Source: JAICKN01 sp036489565
GTDB lineage: Bacteria > Acidobacteriota > Terriglobia > Terriglobales > Acidobacteriaceae
Assembly: GCA_036489565.1 (NCBI GenBank)
Contig: DASXFN010000049.1
Coordinates: 1-64,000 of the forward strand
Direction: 5' to 3'
Length of the DNA: 64,000 nt
This document shows positions 8,671-16,651 of the stretch, one piece after another. Position numbers and translations under genes: made by a program. How positions within the stretch are numbered: position 1 is the stretch's first letter; each line of letters opens with the position of its first letter. The notes beneath the pieces are model-generated. The model was given only the letters and a program-made list of their open reading frames with translations, was not told the DNA's origin and searched no databases.

Positions 8671-9089
8671 GTTTAGGAAGCTTGTTACATAAGGAAGGCG
8701 ACTAACAGAATAGTAAATCAATTTCGTCTTGAGTCGCTCTTTTTGATTCTATGGGCTCAATTCTATGGCATTAATTCTATCCGCGCGGCGAAGAATCCCG
8801 GAAAATCCGCGCCTCGCAACGCTCCCCTTCGTTAAGGCGGAGTTTGCGGGCAAGGTGAGCGGTGACGCGGCGTCACAACACTCTGAAAATGCCATTCAGC
8901 TTCTATTTTCTTCCTTCCATTACTTCTATTTACCACTAGCCCACGGATACTTGCCGGTCACTCCATTAACATTGCACCTGAATCCGATCTCTGTTAGTTT
9001 TTATACAGCCTAAAGCGTTCATTTCATGGGTATTTTGTTCCGGTTCCCCCGCTCAGAAGCAAGCCCAAAAGATTGAAGGAGATTGCTGC
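8671..9089. other. metK upstream region with short direct repeats
   Basis: 419 bp between tRNA-Ser and metK. Three direct repeats of attctatgg/cc occur with a 14-bp period at 8746-8782. No known SAM-responsive riboswitch fold is recognised. The metK promoter should lie in its right half. Confidence 0.4.
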
Positions 9090-10268
9090 GTGTCATCTAA
9101 AAACCGTACCCTTTTCACGTCAGAATCGGTGACCGAGGGTCACCCCGATAAAATCGCCGATCAGATTTCTGACGCCATCCTCGACGCCTGCCTGGCTGAA
9201 GACCAGTTCAGCCGCGTGGCCTGTGAAACCCTCACCGCCACCGGACTAGTGGTCATCGCCGGCGAAATCACCACCAAAGCCTATGTAGATTTCCAGAATC
9301 TGGTCCGCGGAACCATCTCCGCCATCGGATACAACAACGCCCTCTACGGCTTCGACTCCAATACCTGCGCCGTCATCTCCAGCATCAACAAGCAGTCCGG
9401 CGACATCGCCATGGGCGTGGACACCGGCGGCGCCGGCGACCAGGGAATGATGTTTGGGTATGCGGTGAATGAGAACGCAGACCTGATGCCGATGCCGATT
9501 TCACTGGCGCACAAATTGACGTTGCAGCTTTCGGAAGTGCGCAAGAGCGGGAAGATGCAGTATCTGCGGCCGGATGGGAAGTCGCAGGTCACGGTGGAAT
9601 ATGACGCCAAAGGTAAGCCGGTTCGTGTGGATGCGGTCGTAATTTCGACCCAGCATGCCGAGACCGTTAGCAACGAAGAACTGCGCAGCGACATTCTGAA
9701 GCATGTGATTCAGGCCACGCTTCCTGCTGAACTTCTCGATGCCGACACCAAGTATCACATCAATCCCACGGGACGGTTTGTGATCGGCGGCCCCATGGGC
9801 GATACCGGGCTTACCGGACGCAAGATTATCGTGGACACCTACGGCGGCATGGGACGACACGGTGGCGGCGCTTTCAGCGGAAAGGATCCGACCAAGGTGG
9901 ACCGTTCGGCGGCCTATATGGCGCGGCACATTGCGAAGAACATTGTTGCCGCGGGCCTCGCTGACAAATGCGAAGTGCAGCTTGCGTATGCCATTGGCGT
10001 GGCTGAGCCGGTGAGCGTTCTCGTGGATACGTTCGGGACCTGCAAGGTTGATCCGGCGATTATTCCCGATATCATTCGCGCGAATTTCAAGCTTACTCCG
10101 AAGGGGATTATCGAATCGCTCAATTTGCGGCGTCCGATTTATCGCAAGACTGCGGCCTATGGACACTTTGGACGCAACGACGCGGATTTCACCTGGGAAG
10201 CGACCGACAAAGCGGCGAAGCTGGCCAGCGATGCGGGATTGCGCGAGCCGGTGGGAGCGAGAAAGTAG
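9090..10268 (+). CDS. metK: S-adenosylmethionine synthetase
   Basis: 392 residues, the normal length for MAT. It converts methionine and ATP to S-adenosylmethionine, in the cytosol. Diagnostic motifs are FTSESVTEGHPDKIADQISD at the N-terminus (ATP/methionine site), GAGDQGMMFGYA near residue 117 (the GAGDQG loop), and GGGAFSGKDPTKVDRSAAY near 252 (P-loop-like). The GTG start at 9090 is set by AAGGAG 8 nt upstream. It is followed by ahcY in the same direction, with a REP element between. Codon choice changes from mostly C-ending to mostly G-ending near 9430. Confidence 0.98.
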   Translation: MSSKNRTLFTSESVTEGHPDKIADQISDAILDACLAEDQFSRVACETLTATGLVVIAGEITTKAYVDFQNLVRGTISAIGYNNALYGFDSNTCAVISSINKQSGDIAMGVDTGGAGDQGMMFGYAVNENADLMPMPISLAHKLTLQLSEVRKSGKMQYLRPDGKSQVTVEYDAKGKPVRVDAVVISTQHAETVSNEELRSDILKHVIQATLPAELLDADTKYHINPTGRFVIGGPMGDTGLTGRKIIVDTYGGMGRHGGGAFSGKDPTKVDRSAAYMARHIAKNIVAAGLADKCEVQLAYAIGVAEPVSVLVDTFGTCKVDPAIIPDIIRANFKLTPKGIIESLNLRRPIYRKTAAYGHFGRNDADFTWEATDKAAKLASDAGLREPVGARK

Positions 10269-10273
10269 CTTTA

Positions 10274-10337
10274 ACCTCAGCGGCTAAAGCCGCGGGGAAA
10301 TGCTGCGGGGCGGCACGACTAAAGTCGTGCCCTTCCC
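10274..10337 (+). repeat. REP element between metK and ahcY
   Basis: Paired hairpins: cggctaaagccg, then gcacgactaaagtcgtgc, opening with acctcag and closing with ccttcccc. It is a standard member of the window's REP family. It could affect mRNA stability or transcription between the two SAM-cycle genes. Confidence 0.85.
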
Positions 10338-10412
10338 CGAAACCATTTCCACAGACCAGTTCTAATACGAATAAAATTCTGAATAGTGGTCGAGAAACGC
10401 CACAGGAGAGAT

Positions 10413-11690
10413 ATGTCAACAACACCAGTGCAAGTGCAAAGCGACGTCAAAAGCATGGAAGTCGCTGATTTAGGGAAAAAGCGGATTGAGTGGGCGAACC
10501 AGTCCATGAAAGTCCTGCAGATCCTGCGCAAAGAGTTCATCAAGAACCAGCCGCTCAAGGGCATTCGCATTGCCGCCTGTCTTCACGTAACGGCTGAGAC
10601 CGCGAACCTGGCCATTTGCCTTCGCGATGGCGGCGCGGACGTTGTGCTCTGCGCCTCGAACCCGCTCTCCACGCAGGACGATGTCGCCGCCAGTCTGGTG
10701 CGCGACTACGGCATTTCGGTTTTCGCCATCAAGGGCGAGGACAATGAGACCTACTACAACCACATCCTTGCCGCGATTGATCACAAGCCGCACATCACTA
10801 TGGATGACGGCGCGGACCTCGTCAGCATTCTGCTCACCAAGCGGCAGGACGCGCTCGAAGGCGTGATCGGCGGAACCGAAGAGACTACGACAGGCGTGAT
10901 CCGGTTGCGCGCGATGGCGAAGGATGGCGTGCTGCGCTATCCCATTATTGCCGTGAACGATGCCGACACCAAGCATCTGTTCGACAATCGTTACGGGACG
11001 GGACAGTCCACGCTTGACGGCATTATTCGCGCCACCAACTTCCTGCTTGCGGGATCGAAGTTCGTGGTCGCCGGCTACGGCTGGTGCGGACGCGGGCTTG
11101 CCAGCCGCGCGCGCGGCAACGGCGCCGAAGTCATCATCACCGAAATTGACCCGACGAAAGCGCTCGAAGCCGTGATGGATGGCTTCCGCGTGATGTCCAT
11201 GAACGAAGCGGCGAAGCTCGGCGACGTGTTCTGCACCGTGACCGGCAACAAGAACGTGCTGGCCAAGGAACACTTCGAGCTGATGAAAGATGGCGCGATC
11301 ATTTCGAACTCGGGCCACTTCAACGTGGAAATTGATATTCCCGCGCTGGAGAAGATGTCATCCTCCAAGCGAACCACGCGTAACTTCGTGGAAGAGTACT
11401 CGCTGAAAGACGGGCGCAAGATCAACCTGCTGGGCGAAGGCCGCCTTATCAACCTGGCCGCCGCCGAAGGGCATCCGCCGTCGGTGATGGACATGAGCTT
11501 TGCCGACCAGGCGTTGTCGGTTGAGTACGTGGTGAAGAATTACAAGACTCTCGAGAAGAACGTGTACAAGGTCCCCGATGAACTCGACAAGCGCGTGGCT
11601 AAGCTGAAGCTTGAGTCCATGGGAATCAAGATTGATCGCCTTTCGCCGGAGCAGGAAGAGTATTTGGCGGGTTGGTCAGAGGGAACGTAG
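10413..11690 (+). CDS. ahcY: Adenosylhomocysteinase
   Basis: 425 residues. It hydrolyses S-adenosylhomocysteine to adenosine and homocysteine, closing the cycle opened by metK. Seen: CLHVTAETANLA (substrate domain), DDGADLVS, EETTTGVIRL, NDADTKHLFDNRYGTGQS and the NAD-binding VVAGYGWCGRGLA, then GHFNVEID and the C-terminal KLKLESMGIKIDRLSPEQ..Y tail. It lacks the long insertion of some bacterial enzymes. The ATG at 10413 follows CAGGAGAG; in-frame codons upstream belong to the leader. A strong terminator follows. Confidence 0.97.
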   Translation: MSTTPVQVQSDVKSMEVADLGKKRIEWANQSMKVLQILRKEFIKNQPLKGIRIAACLHVTAETANLAICLRDGGADVVLCASNPLSTQDDVAASLVRDYGISVFAIKGEDNETYYNHILAAIDHKPHITMDDGADLVSILLTKRQDALEGVIGGTEETTTGVIRLRAMAKDGVLRYPIIAVNDADTKHLFDNRYGTGQSTLDGIIRATNFLLAGSKFVVAGYGWCGRGLASRARGNGAEVIITEIDPTKALEAVMDGFRVMSMNEAAKLGDVFCTVTGNKNVLAKEHFELMKDGAIISNSGHFNVEIDIPALEKMSSSKRTTRNFVEEYSLKDGRKINLLGEGRLINLAAAEGHPPSVMDMSFADQALSVEYVVKNYKTLEKNVYKVPDELDKRVAKLKLESMGIKIDRLSPEQEEYLAGWSEGT

Positions 11691-11733
11691 GGCGCAGTTC
11701 CCGGTTCTCGGTTGTCAGTTCTCAGTTGTGGAA

Positions 11734-11757
11734 GGGCGGCGCAAGCCGCCCTTTTTT
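11734..11757 (+). terminator. Intrinsic terminator of ahcY
   Basis: The stem gggcggc/gccgccc with a GCAA tetraloop is followed directly by six T, 43 nt after the ahcY stop. Confidence 0.9.
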
Positions 11758-11789
11758 ACTTTTTGATGAATGTTGCGGTTCAGCAACGC

Positions 11790-11854
11790 ACCTCAGTGGC
11801 TAAAGCCGCGTCATAGTTCGGCTGTATCGGCACGACTGAAGTCGTGCCCTTCCC
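11790..11854 (+). repeat. REP element
   Basis: acctcagtggctaaagccgc, linker, then the gcacgactgaagtcgtgc hairpin and cccttccc. Same architecture as the copy before ahcY. Confidence 0.85.
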
Positions 11855-11980
11855 ATTAGAAATAGTGGCAAGTGGTTCCTGATTGGGAGGGCGATTGAGG
11901 CAAAATCGAAATTAGTTTTAATCCGTGCATCGTTGAAGGAATTATTACCTAGCTGGCAAGCGGCACAGTACCCAAGTTCA

Positions 11981-12014
11981 ACAGTCCCGATTGGCTAAAT
12001 CGGGACTGTTTTTT
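11981..12014 (+). terminator. Strong terminator without an obvious upstream gene
   Basis: A 12-bp perfect stem (acagtcccgatt/aatcgggactgt, loop ggcta) is followed by a T-run. No ORF ends before it: ahcY already has its own terminator. The ~100 bp upstream could encode a small RNA, but this is inference only. Confidence 0.65.
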
Positions 12015-12066
12015 CCCCAGTATCTAGTTAAATTTCGGGCGCGAACCTAGGCAATGCTTAGGCTGT

Positions 12067-12095
12067 GTTCAAGGGCGGCGCAAGCTGCCCTTTAG
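12067..12095 (+). repeat. Degenerate second copy of the ahcY-type terminator hairpin
   Basis: aagggcggcgcaagctgcccttta closely copies the ahcY terminator (one change in the stem, shorter T-run). This suggests a local duplication or a dispersed terminator-like repeat. Confidence 0.45.
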
Positions 12096-12131
12096 TTTTG
12101 ACGCAATTAAGTTCTAGCCACGATCACGAAC

Positions 12132-12193
12132 GGGAAGGGCACGGCTTTAGCCGTGCCATAGAGCACAAATTTAAGCGGCTTTAGCCGCTGAGG
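12132..12193 (-). repeat. REP element overlapping the RAYT 3' end
   Basis: Inverted orientation: gggaagggcacggctttagccgtgcc, linker, then gcggctttagccgctgagg. The stop codon and the last codons of the RAYT gene lie inside its second hairpin. Confidence 0.85.
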
Positions 12194-12638
12194 GCCAGCG
12201 ATCCAAACGGAATCCTGGAAACGCTGAGCAATAGCGGTACTCTGAGGCCTTCTGAACCAGTCCACGTTTTACGGGATTCCGATGGACGTATCCACGATGC
12301 AGGTCAAAATCTACCCCATCTCGAATGCGATGGTCCGTGAATCCACGCTGCCAGATCTCTTTCGTTCGCCCGAATTCGCTGCCAAATGAATGGGAAAATC
12401 CGCCCTTGATCAATTGGATGGCTCGTTCCAGAGTTATTTGCGGCGCGATGAGAAGATGAACGTGCTCTGGCATGACGACGAAAGCATGTAGACGAAATGC
12501 TTCCTGCCGTTTGTAGTGATAAAGAGTCTTTAGAAACAATCGCGCATAAGGCTCAACCACAAAGAGCCTGCGCCGTTGCCACGTCGAGAAGGTCACGAAG
12601 TACGTGCCCGGAGGGGACATTCTTCGAGAAGGTTTCAA
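12171..12638 (-). CDS. REP-associated tyrosine transposase (RAYT, Y1/HUH family)
   Basis: 155 residues. It has the IS200/Y1-like core: TYFVTFSTWQRRRLF at the N-terminus, the metal-binding HUH motif in MPEHVHLLI near residue 60, and GYVHRNPVKRGLV carrying the likely catalytic Tyr. RAYT proteins nick REP hairpins and are thought to spread them. The start is probably TTG at 12638, preceded by a GAGGTG supplied by the REP at 12644; an ATG at 12620 is the alternative. The last residues (SAAKAA) are encoded by REP sequence. The gene is intact and bracketed by REPs on both sides. Confidence 0.9.
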   Translation of the reverse strand: MKPSRRMSPPGTYFVTFSTWQRRRLFVVEPYARLFLKTLYHYKRQEAFRLHAFVVMPEHVHLLIAPQITLERAIQLIKGGFSHSFGSEFGRTKEIWQRGFTDHRIRDGVDFDLHRGYVHRNPVKRGLVQKASEYRYCSAFPGFRLDRWPSAAKAA

Positions 12639-12643
12639 AGCGC

Positions 12644-12709
12644 ACCTCAGCGGCTAAAGCCGCGTTGTGGTTAGGCTATATCGGCACGACTGGAAGTCGT
12701 GCCCTTCCC
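12644..12709 (+). repeat. REP element at the RAYT 5' end
   Basis: acctcagcggctaaagccgc, linker, gcacgactggaagtcgtgc and ccttccc. It lies 5 nt upstream of the probable RAYT start and supplies the GAGGT that can act as its ribosome binding site. Confidence 0.85.
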
Positions 12710-12857
12710 GTTCGAAATAGTTGGCGAGTGATTCCAGATTGGGAAAGCGAGTGGTTTCCAGAGTTGGACAGCCAAAATCCCGGTGGGGGCTCAACGCGGA
12801 GTGGAGGAACATCTTTGTATCGCAGGATTAAACATCACGCTGAATCACAAGACTTCC

Positions 12858-12974
12858 GGGAAGGGCACGGCTTTAAGCCGTGCCGCACATCTCGCGCATT
12901 CCGGGTTTCGCGCCCGCCGGGCGCAATTGCCAAGGAATGCTCACCCAATGTTGAGCGCTGACGCGTAATTTCGA
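12858..12974 (+). repeat. Composite repeat, copy 1 (half REP plus 66-bp unit)
   Basis: The REP half gggaagggcacggcttt(a)agccgtgcc is followed after ~24 bp by a 66-bp unit running from cgcgcccgccgggcgc to gacgcgtaatttcg. The same arrangement occurs inverted at 24213-24328 with near identity in the 66-bp part. Confidence 0.8.
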
Positions 12975-13071
12975 CTTTCCAAACCATTTATCAATGATTC
13001 GGAGCTACGTCCCTTCGTTCCTTGCTTTTGTCCCATTGGAAATAGCATAGTAAATATTGTGAGAGAGAAGT

Positions 13072-13098
13072 GCGCGGCCTTTGCGGGCCGCGTTTTTT
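13072..13098 (+). terminator. Terminator-like hairpin with T-run
   Basis: Stem cgcggcc/ggccgcg is followed by tttttt. No upstream gene on the plus strand is evident between here and the RAYT gene. Confidence 0.6.
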
Positions 13099-13183
13099 AT
13101 TGGGGGATACATCCAAAGCAGATTCCTCACCGGCTAAAGCCGGATTCGGAATGACAAACTTGTAAGGGAACAAAGGGGCAATC

Positions 13184-13696
13184 ATGAAAAACGGCGGGGC
13201 AAAAAGTGGCGGGATGAAGATTAAACATCCGAAGCGGCGGGGCGAGTGGGCGGAGCTGCGGTTTATGGCTCGAGCGGCGGAGCACGGATTGCAGATGACC
13301 AAGCCTTGGAGCGATTCGGCGCACTATGACTTTGTCGTGGAAAATGGAGGAAGATTTGTGCGGGTGCAGGTGAAGTCCACTATGCACAAAGATCGCAGAG
13401 GATATTCGTGCACGGTGCGTGGAGGTTGTGGGCTGTACAAGCGAGATGCGTTTGATTTTGTAGCGGCTTATTTGATTCCTGAGGATTTGTGGTACATCAT
13501 TCCCGCGAAAAAGATTTTCGGACGGGGGAGCGTGACGCTTTATCCAAAACTCGTGAGGTCGAAGCTCGATTGCTATAAGGAAGCGTGGCATTTGTTGAAA
13601 GGGAACCATGCGGGCAAGTTGGCGCGGGTATTGGGGTGCGCGGACGCGGTCGGTGACAGACTGGCCAACTTGAGCGATCTGTGGGAGACTTGCTGA
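13184..13696 (+). CDS. PD-(D/E)XK endonuclease-like protein (group I intron endonuclease family)
   Basis: 170 residues. The pattern GEWAELRFMARAAEHG, then W..S..YDFVV and FVRVQVKST, matches the PD-(D/E)XK core of the PDDEXK_5 type. The predicted acidic residues are E in GEWAE, D in YDFVV, and Q-x-K in VQVKS. Family members include intron-encoded endonucleases, but stand-alone chromosomal copies like this have no assigned role. The second half is basic with aromatic patches. The ATG at 13184 follows AAAGGGG. It overlaps the next gene (TGATG), so the two are translationally coupled. Confidence 0.8.
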   Translation: MKNGGAKSGGMKIKHPKRRGEWAELRFMARAAEHGLQMTKPWSDSAHYDFVVENGGRFVRVQVKSTMHKDRRGYSCTVRGGCGLYKRDAFDFVAAYLIPEDLWYIIPAKKIFGRGSVTLYPKLVRSKLDCYKEAWHLLKGNHAGKLARVLGCADAVGDRLANLSDLWETC

Positions 13697-13896
13697 TGCT
13701 CAAGCGCAGTCTCCGCATCATAAAAAAGACCAAGAACATTCCCGTCCGCGGAGTGTGCGAGTCCTGCAATACGGAATTTTTTGCCGACCCGCGCAATCTG
13801 GGGCAAGCGGCGATCCAACAGCAGTTCAACATGCACAAGTGCAAAGCGCCGGATGCTAATCCAATGCCGAATGGCAGCGCGACGAAGAAAAAATAA
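13696..13896 (+). CDS. Small zinc-finger-like protein coupled to the nuclease gene
   Basis: 66 residues, very basic N-terminus (MLKRSLRIIKKTKN), then GVCESCNTEFF and FNMHKCK, giving C-x2-C ... H-x-C ligands 22-25 residues apart, a plausible zinc-binding site. The tail is low complexity (ATKKK). The start overlaps the nuclease stop by one base. A nucleic-acid-binding partner of the nuclease is a reasonable inference but unproven. Confidence 0.7.
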   Translation: MLKRSLRIIKKTKNIPVRGVCESCNTEFFADPRNLGQAAIQQQFNMHKCKAPDANPMPNGSATKKK

Positions 13897-14009
13897 AAAT
13901 TAAAGAGGCCCATTGAACTAGGTCCGCATTCACGAAGCTGCGCTAATTGCCGTGGCGTGGCTTCTTTAGAGAACTTGCGGCAGACCGAGACCGCGCGAGC
14001 CTCGCGGGT

Positions 14010-14180
14010 TCATTTCAGCTTGACGAAGAGCAAAACGAAAATTGCCCACACGCCGACGGTGAGCGGGAACATTGCGAGCGTTGCGTTCTGGACTGTGTTG
14101 CCCCGCGGCAGCGCATAGGTAAGCAGAAACATCGCGCCCGCGGTCAGCACGCCTAGAATCAATTTCGCTTTCCAGTTCAT
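14010..14180 (-). CDS. Small two-helix membrane protein
   Basis: 56 residues with two hydrophobic helices: LILGVLTAGAMFLLTYAL and LTVGVWAIFVLLFVK, separated by a short polar turn. The ATG at 14180 is preceded by GAGGAGAG, clearly better than the upstream alternative at 14198. No family recognised. It lies convergent to the zinc-finger gene. Confidence 0.7.
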   Translation of the reverse strand: MNWKAKLILGVLTAGAMFLLTYALPRGNTVQNATLAMFPLTVGVWAIFVLLFVKLK

Positions 14181-14316
14181 GATGGTTTCTCTCCTCATCC
14201 TTGCTTCGCGATTGCCCTCGCCAAAGCGGCAACCACTGGTGCGCGCACGAGTATATACCGTCTTTCGAGGGATTGCAGCAGGAAGTATTTTCCAGAGTAA
14301 TGGCCTGAAAAGGCGC

Positions 14317-14348
14317 GCCTGGCGGGCAAAGACGGACGCCCGCCAGGC
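14317..14348 (-). terminator. Terminator-like hairpin after the glycosyltransferase gene
   Basis: An 11-bp stem gcctggcgggc/gcccgccaggc lies just after the stop of the minus-strand gene at 14361. Its downstream T-run is short (cctttt). Confidence 0.6.
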
Positions 14349-14360
14349 GAAAAAAACGAA

Positions 14361-16391
14361 TTACTTTGCGAGCTTGGCTTTCAGATCGGCGGCGCGGCTG
14401 ATCTGGAACTCGGGCTCGATGGTCTCCGCCAGATGCAGCGCCGTTTCGTAAGAGTGCCGGGCTTCCTGCGGACGTTGCAGGGCGGTCAGAACATCTCCGA
14501 GGACGGCGTTTGGTTCTACGGCATCCGGGGCGAGGGCGACGGACTGCTGCGCCTCGGAGAGAGCTTCGGGCAACTGCTTGGCTGCGAGCAGATTTTTGGC
14601 ATTCTGCAAGTGGCCGAGGGCGGAGGCGAGGGGAAGATCGAAGTGTCCGTTGAAGACGAAGACGCCGTAATCAATCACAGCGGAGGGGCGGAGTTGCTTG
14701 AACTGCTCGTAGGGATTGAGCGGGCCCGCGCCGAACTCGAATCCGGAAAGATCTCCGGCGCTGATAAGCACGGGGCCGTCAATCGCGGGAGGGGCCTGGT
14801 CCACTTCGCGCATCCACATGGTGTCCATGGTGGGCAAGGGCTTGCAGGGGATGCCGTAGTCGCGGAAATCCACTACGCCTTGCGCGAAGTAAATGAACCA
14901 GCAATTTTTAATTCCGTGCTGGTCGAGATAGCGTTTGGTGTCGTGGAGTTGCTGTCCCCAATCGGAGTTGGAGTCGCTCAAATATTTGTAGGTGTTCGCG
15001 GGGCCTCCCCAGAGTTCATTTTCATAGGCCAGATAAGCGGGATAAGTACGCGCACTGGAGACCGCCTGGAAGGCGATGAGAACGACCACGGCGTATAGCC
15101 ATCGGCGATTTTTTCGGATCAGGTTTATAGACGCTCCCGCGATCAGGATATAGAGAAACATGTACATAGGCAGGATGTGGCGAAGGCCGATATTCATCCC
15201 GGCGCTCATGGCGACAAGCAGATGGAATATGGGCGGGACGGTGAGGAATAATATCTCACGCCATGCGGTCAGTTTGCGCGTGGCAATGGCCCAGATCGCG
15301 AGACCCAGGAGAATCAAAAAGGCCAGCGTGGATTTAATAACAAACGCGGCGGGAAAGTAAAACCACACGCCATGGGGATAAATTTTGCCGAAGATGTAAC
15401 TGGTATAGAAATCCGACATGATGCGCACGTCGGCCAATCCGTAAATGTAGGACTCAGGAAACAGATGCCAGTGCGCGACTGCGGCTAGAATGTGGGCCTC
15501 ACGCGGGCGGGAGAGCTGCTGTAGGTATTCGGGCATGGTAGGGTTCAACTGCAGACCTGCTTCCCTTGCCTGGTAGCGGAATCCATAGAACGCCCACAAG
15601 ATGGCAATCGCGATGATGCTCATCGCGACAATCGCCACGGCCAGTCGGGCGGCGCGCTTGCCCCTGGAAATCGTGACTCCTTCTTTTTCAACTTTGCCGC
15701 TGCTATTCCCGTTTCTGTTCCGCACCACTTCACAGATCGCCAGCAGCACCAGCATGGGGAGAATCACAATGGCGGTGTGTTTGGAAGCCAGCGCCAGCCC
15801 ACCGGCCACGCCGACCACGACCAGCCGTCCCACCGATGGCGCTTTCACATAGCGATAAAAAGCGTAGATGGAGGCGAACATGAAACAGGAGAGGCCCATG
15901 TCCGTGCCAACGACGGCGCCGTGGGCGAGTACGTTGGGGTCAGACACCATGAGCGCAAGCGCGATGAAGGCCGCGCCCGTGCCAAACATCTCCTGGGCGG
16001 CCATGAAAACCAACAACGCCAGCACCATGGTCAGCAGCGAGGCGGCGATGCGCGCGCGAAAAATGATTTCGTCATGCCCGACGTTGTTATGGAAGATGAA
16101 ATCCTTGCCGCTGTGGAATGCGTCGTACTTGAAAAAGTCGCCGGGGAGCGACGGCTCCTGCAAATGAAGCGGGAGCAAAGGGAGCGCAGCCAGCATCTTT
16201 ACCAACGGCGGATGTTCAGGGTTCAATCCAAAATCGCCGTGCTTCAGCGACATGAACCCGGCAAAGATATGGTCGTCCTCATCCCAGGTGAGGGAGTTGC
16301 GATGCGTAGATGTCGCCAGTTGGACGAAAAGGACAATTAAAAGAGCCGCCACTCCAACCAATACCCAGGTGCGATTTTTATTTTCTGACAT
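14361..16391 (-). CDS. GT39-like membrane glycosyltransferase with C-terminal TPR
   Basis: 676 residues. A first transmembrane helix is followed by TWDEDDHIFAGF and NPEHPPLVKML, the acidic and ExxP loop typical of PMT/ArnT-like GT-C enzymes that use polyprenyl-phosphate sugars. About ten further membrane helices follow, then a large periplasmic domain (SNSDWGQQL, WFIYFAQG) and TPR-like helices in the last ~90 residues (LPEALSEAQQSVALAPDAVEP). Acceptor is unknown. Such proteins act in envelope or protein glycosylation. The start is the first ATG of the frame; it is probably monocistronic. Confidence 0.8.
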   Translation of the reverse strand: MSENKNRTWVLVGVAALLIVLFVQLATSTHRNSLTWDEDDHIFAGFMSLKHGDFGLNPEHPPLVKMLAALPLLPLHLQEPSLPGDFFKYDAFHSGKDFIFHNNVGHDEIIFRARIAASLLTMVLALLVFMAAQEMFGTGAAFIALALMVSDPNVLAHGAVVGTDMGLSCFMFASIYAFYRYVKAPSVGRLVVVGVAGGLALASKHTAIVILPMLVLLAICEVVRNRNGNSSGKVEKEGVTISRGKRAARLAVAIVAMSIIAIAILWAFYGFRYQAREAGLQLNPTMPEYLQQLSRPREAHILAAVAHWHLFPESYIYGLADVRIMSDFYTSYIFGKIYPHGVWFYFPAAFVIKSTLAFLILLGLAIWAIATRKLTAWREILFLTVPPIFHLLVAMSAGMNIGLRHILPMYMFLYILIAGASINLIRKNRRWLYAVVVLIAFQAVSSARTYPAYLAYENELWGGPANTYKYLSDSNSDWGQQLHDTKRYLDQHGIKNCWFIYFAQGVVDFRDYGIPCKPLPTMDTMWMREVDQAPPAIDGPVLISAGDLSGFEFGAGPLNPYEQFKQLRPSAVIDYGVFVFNGHFDLPLASALGHLQNAKNLLAAKQLPEALSEAQQSVALAPDAVEPNAVLGDVLTALQRPQEARHSYETALHLAETIEPEFQISRAADLKAKLAK

Positions 16392-16580
16392 GATGAGGGC
16401 ATCCCACGCTTTGAATTTGGATCTCTTTTCGAATTCGGAATCTCCAGAAGCGAACTACAGGCTTTATCATGCGCAGGGCGCAAGGTCAAGGAATATCGAT
16501 TTTGTACGATTAATAAACGCGGATGGGCGGCCCTGTGCGAACTTCGTGGAAGTGCGAAACTGCGTGAATTGTCGATAACG

Positions 16581-16626
16581 AAAAAACAAGCCCGCTCTTC
16601 CTAAGATTAAGGAAGCAGCGTGCTTG
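16581..16626 (-). terminator. Intrinsic terminator of the FadL-like gene
   Basis: A long imperfect stem with caagc...gcttg at the base and cttcct/aggaag at the top is followed on the minus strand by tttttt. It lies ~25 nt past the stop at 16652. Confidence 0.8.
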
Positions 16627-16651
16627 GGAAAAACGAAAAACGCGTACTGAG

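Larger units (their letters stand above)
12639..13183. other. REP-rich intergenic region
   Basis: 545 bp that hold a REP (12644-12709), a composite repeat (12858-12974) and a terminator-like hairpin (13072-13098). A further half hairpin (ccggctaaagccgg) sits near 13128. No gene is supported. Confidence 0.5.

Noticed and set aside
8671..10412. SAM or SAH riboswitch upstream of metK or ahcY
   Set aside because: Neither leader shows the conserved cores of known SAM/SAH classes; the metK-ahcY gap is mostly a REP element.
10470..11318. Long open frame on the minus strand opposite ahcY
   Set aside because: It is fully inside ahcY, has no ribosome binding site or known motif, and its composition reflects the GC-rich complementary frame.
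11790..12886. CRISPR-like array from the repeated hairpins
   Set aside because: Copies occur in both orientations, at irregular spacing and with paired hairpins plus a RAYT gene, which is the REP pattern. No cas genes are present.
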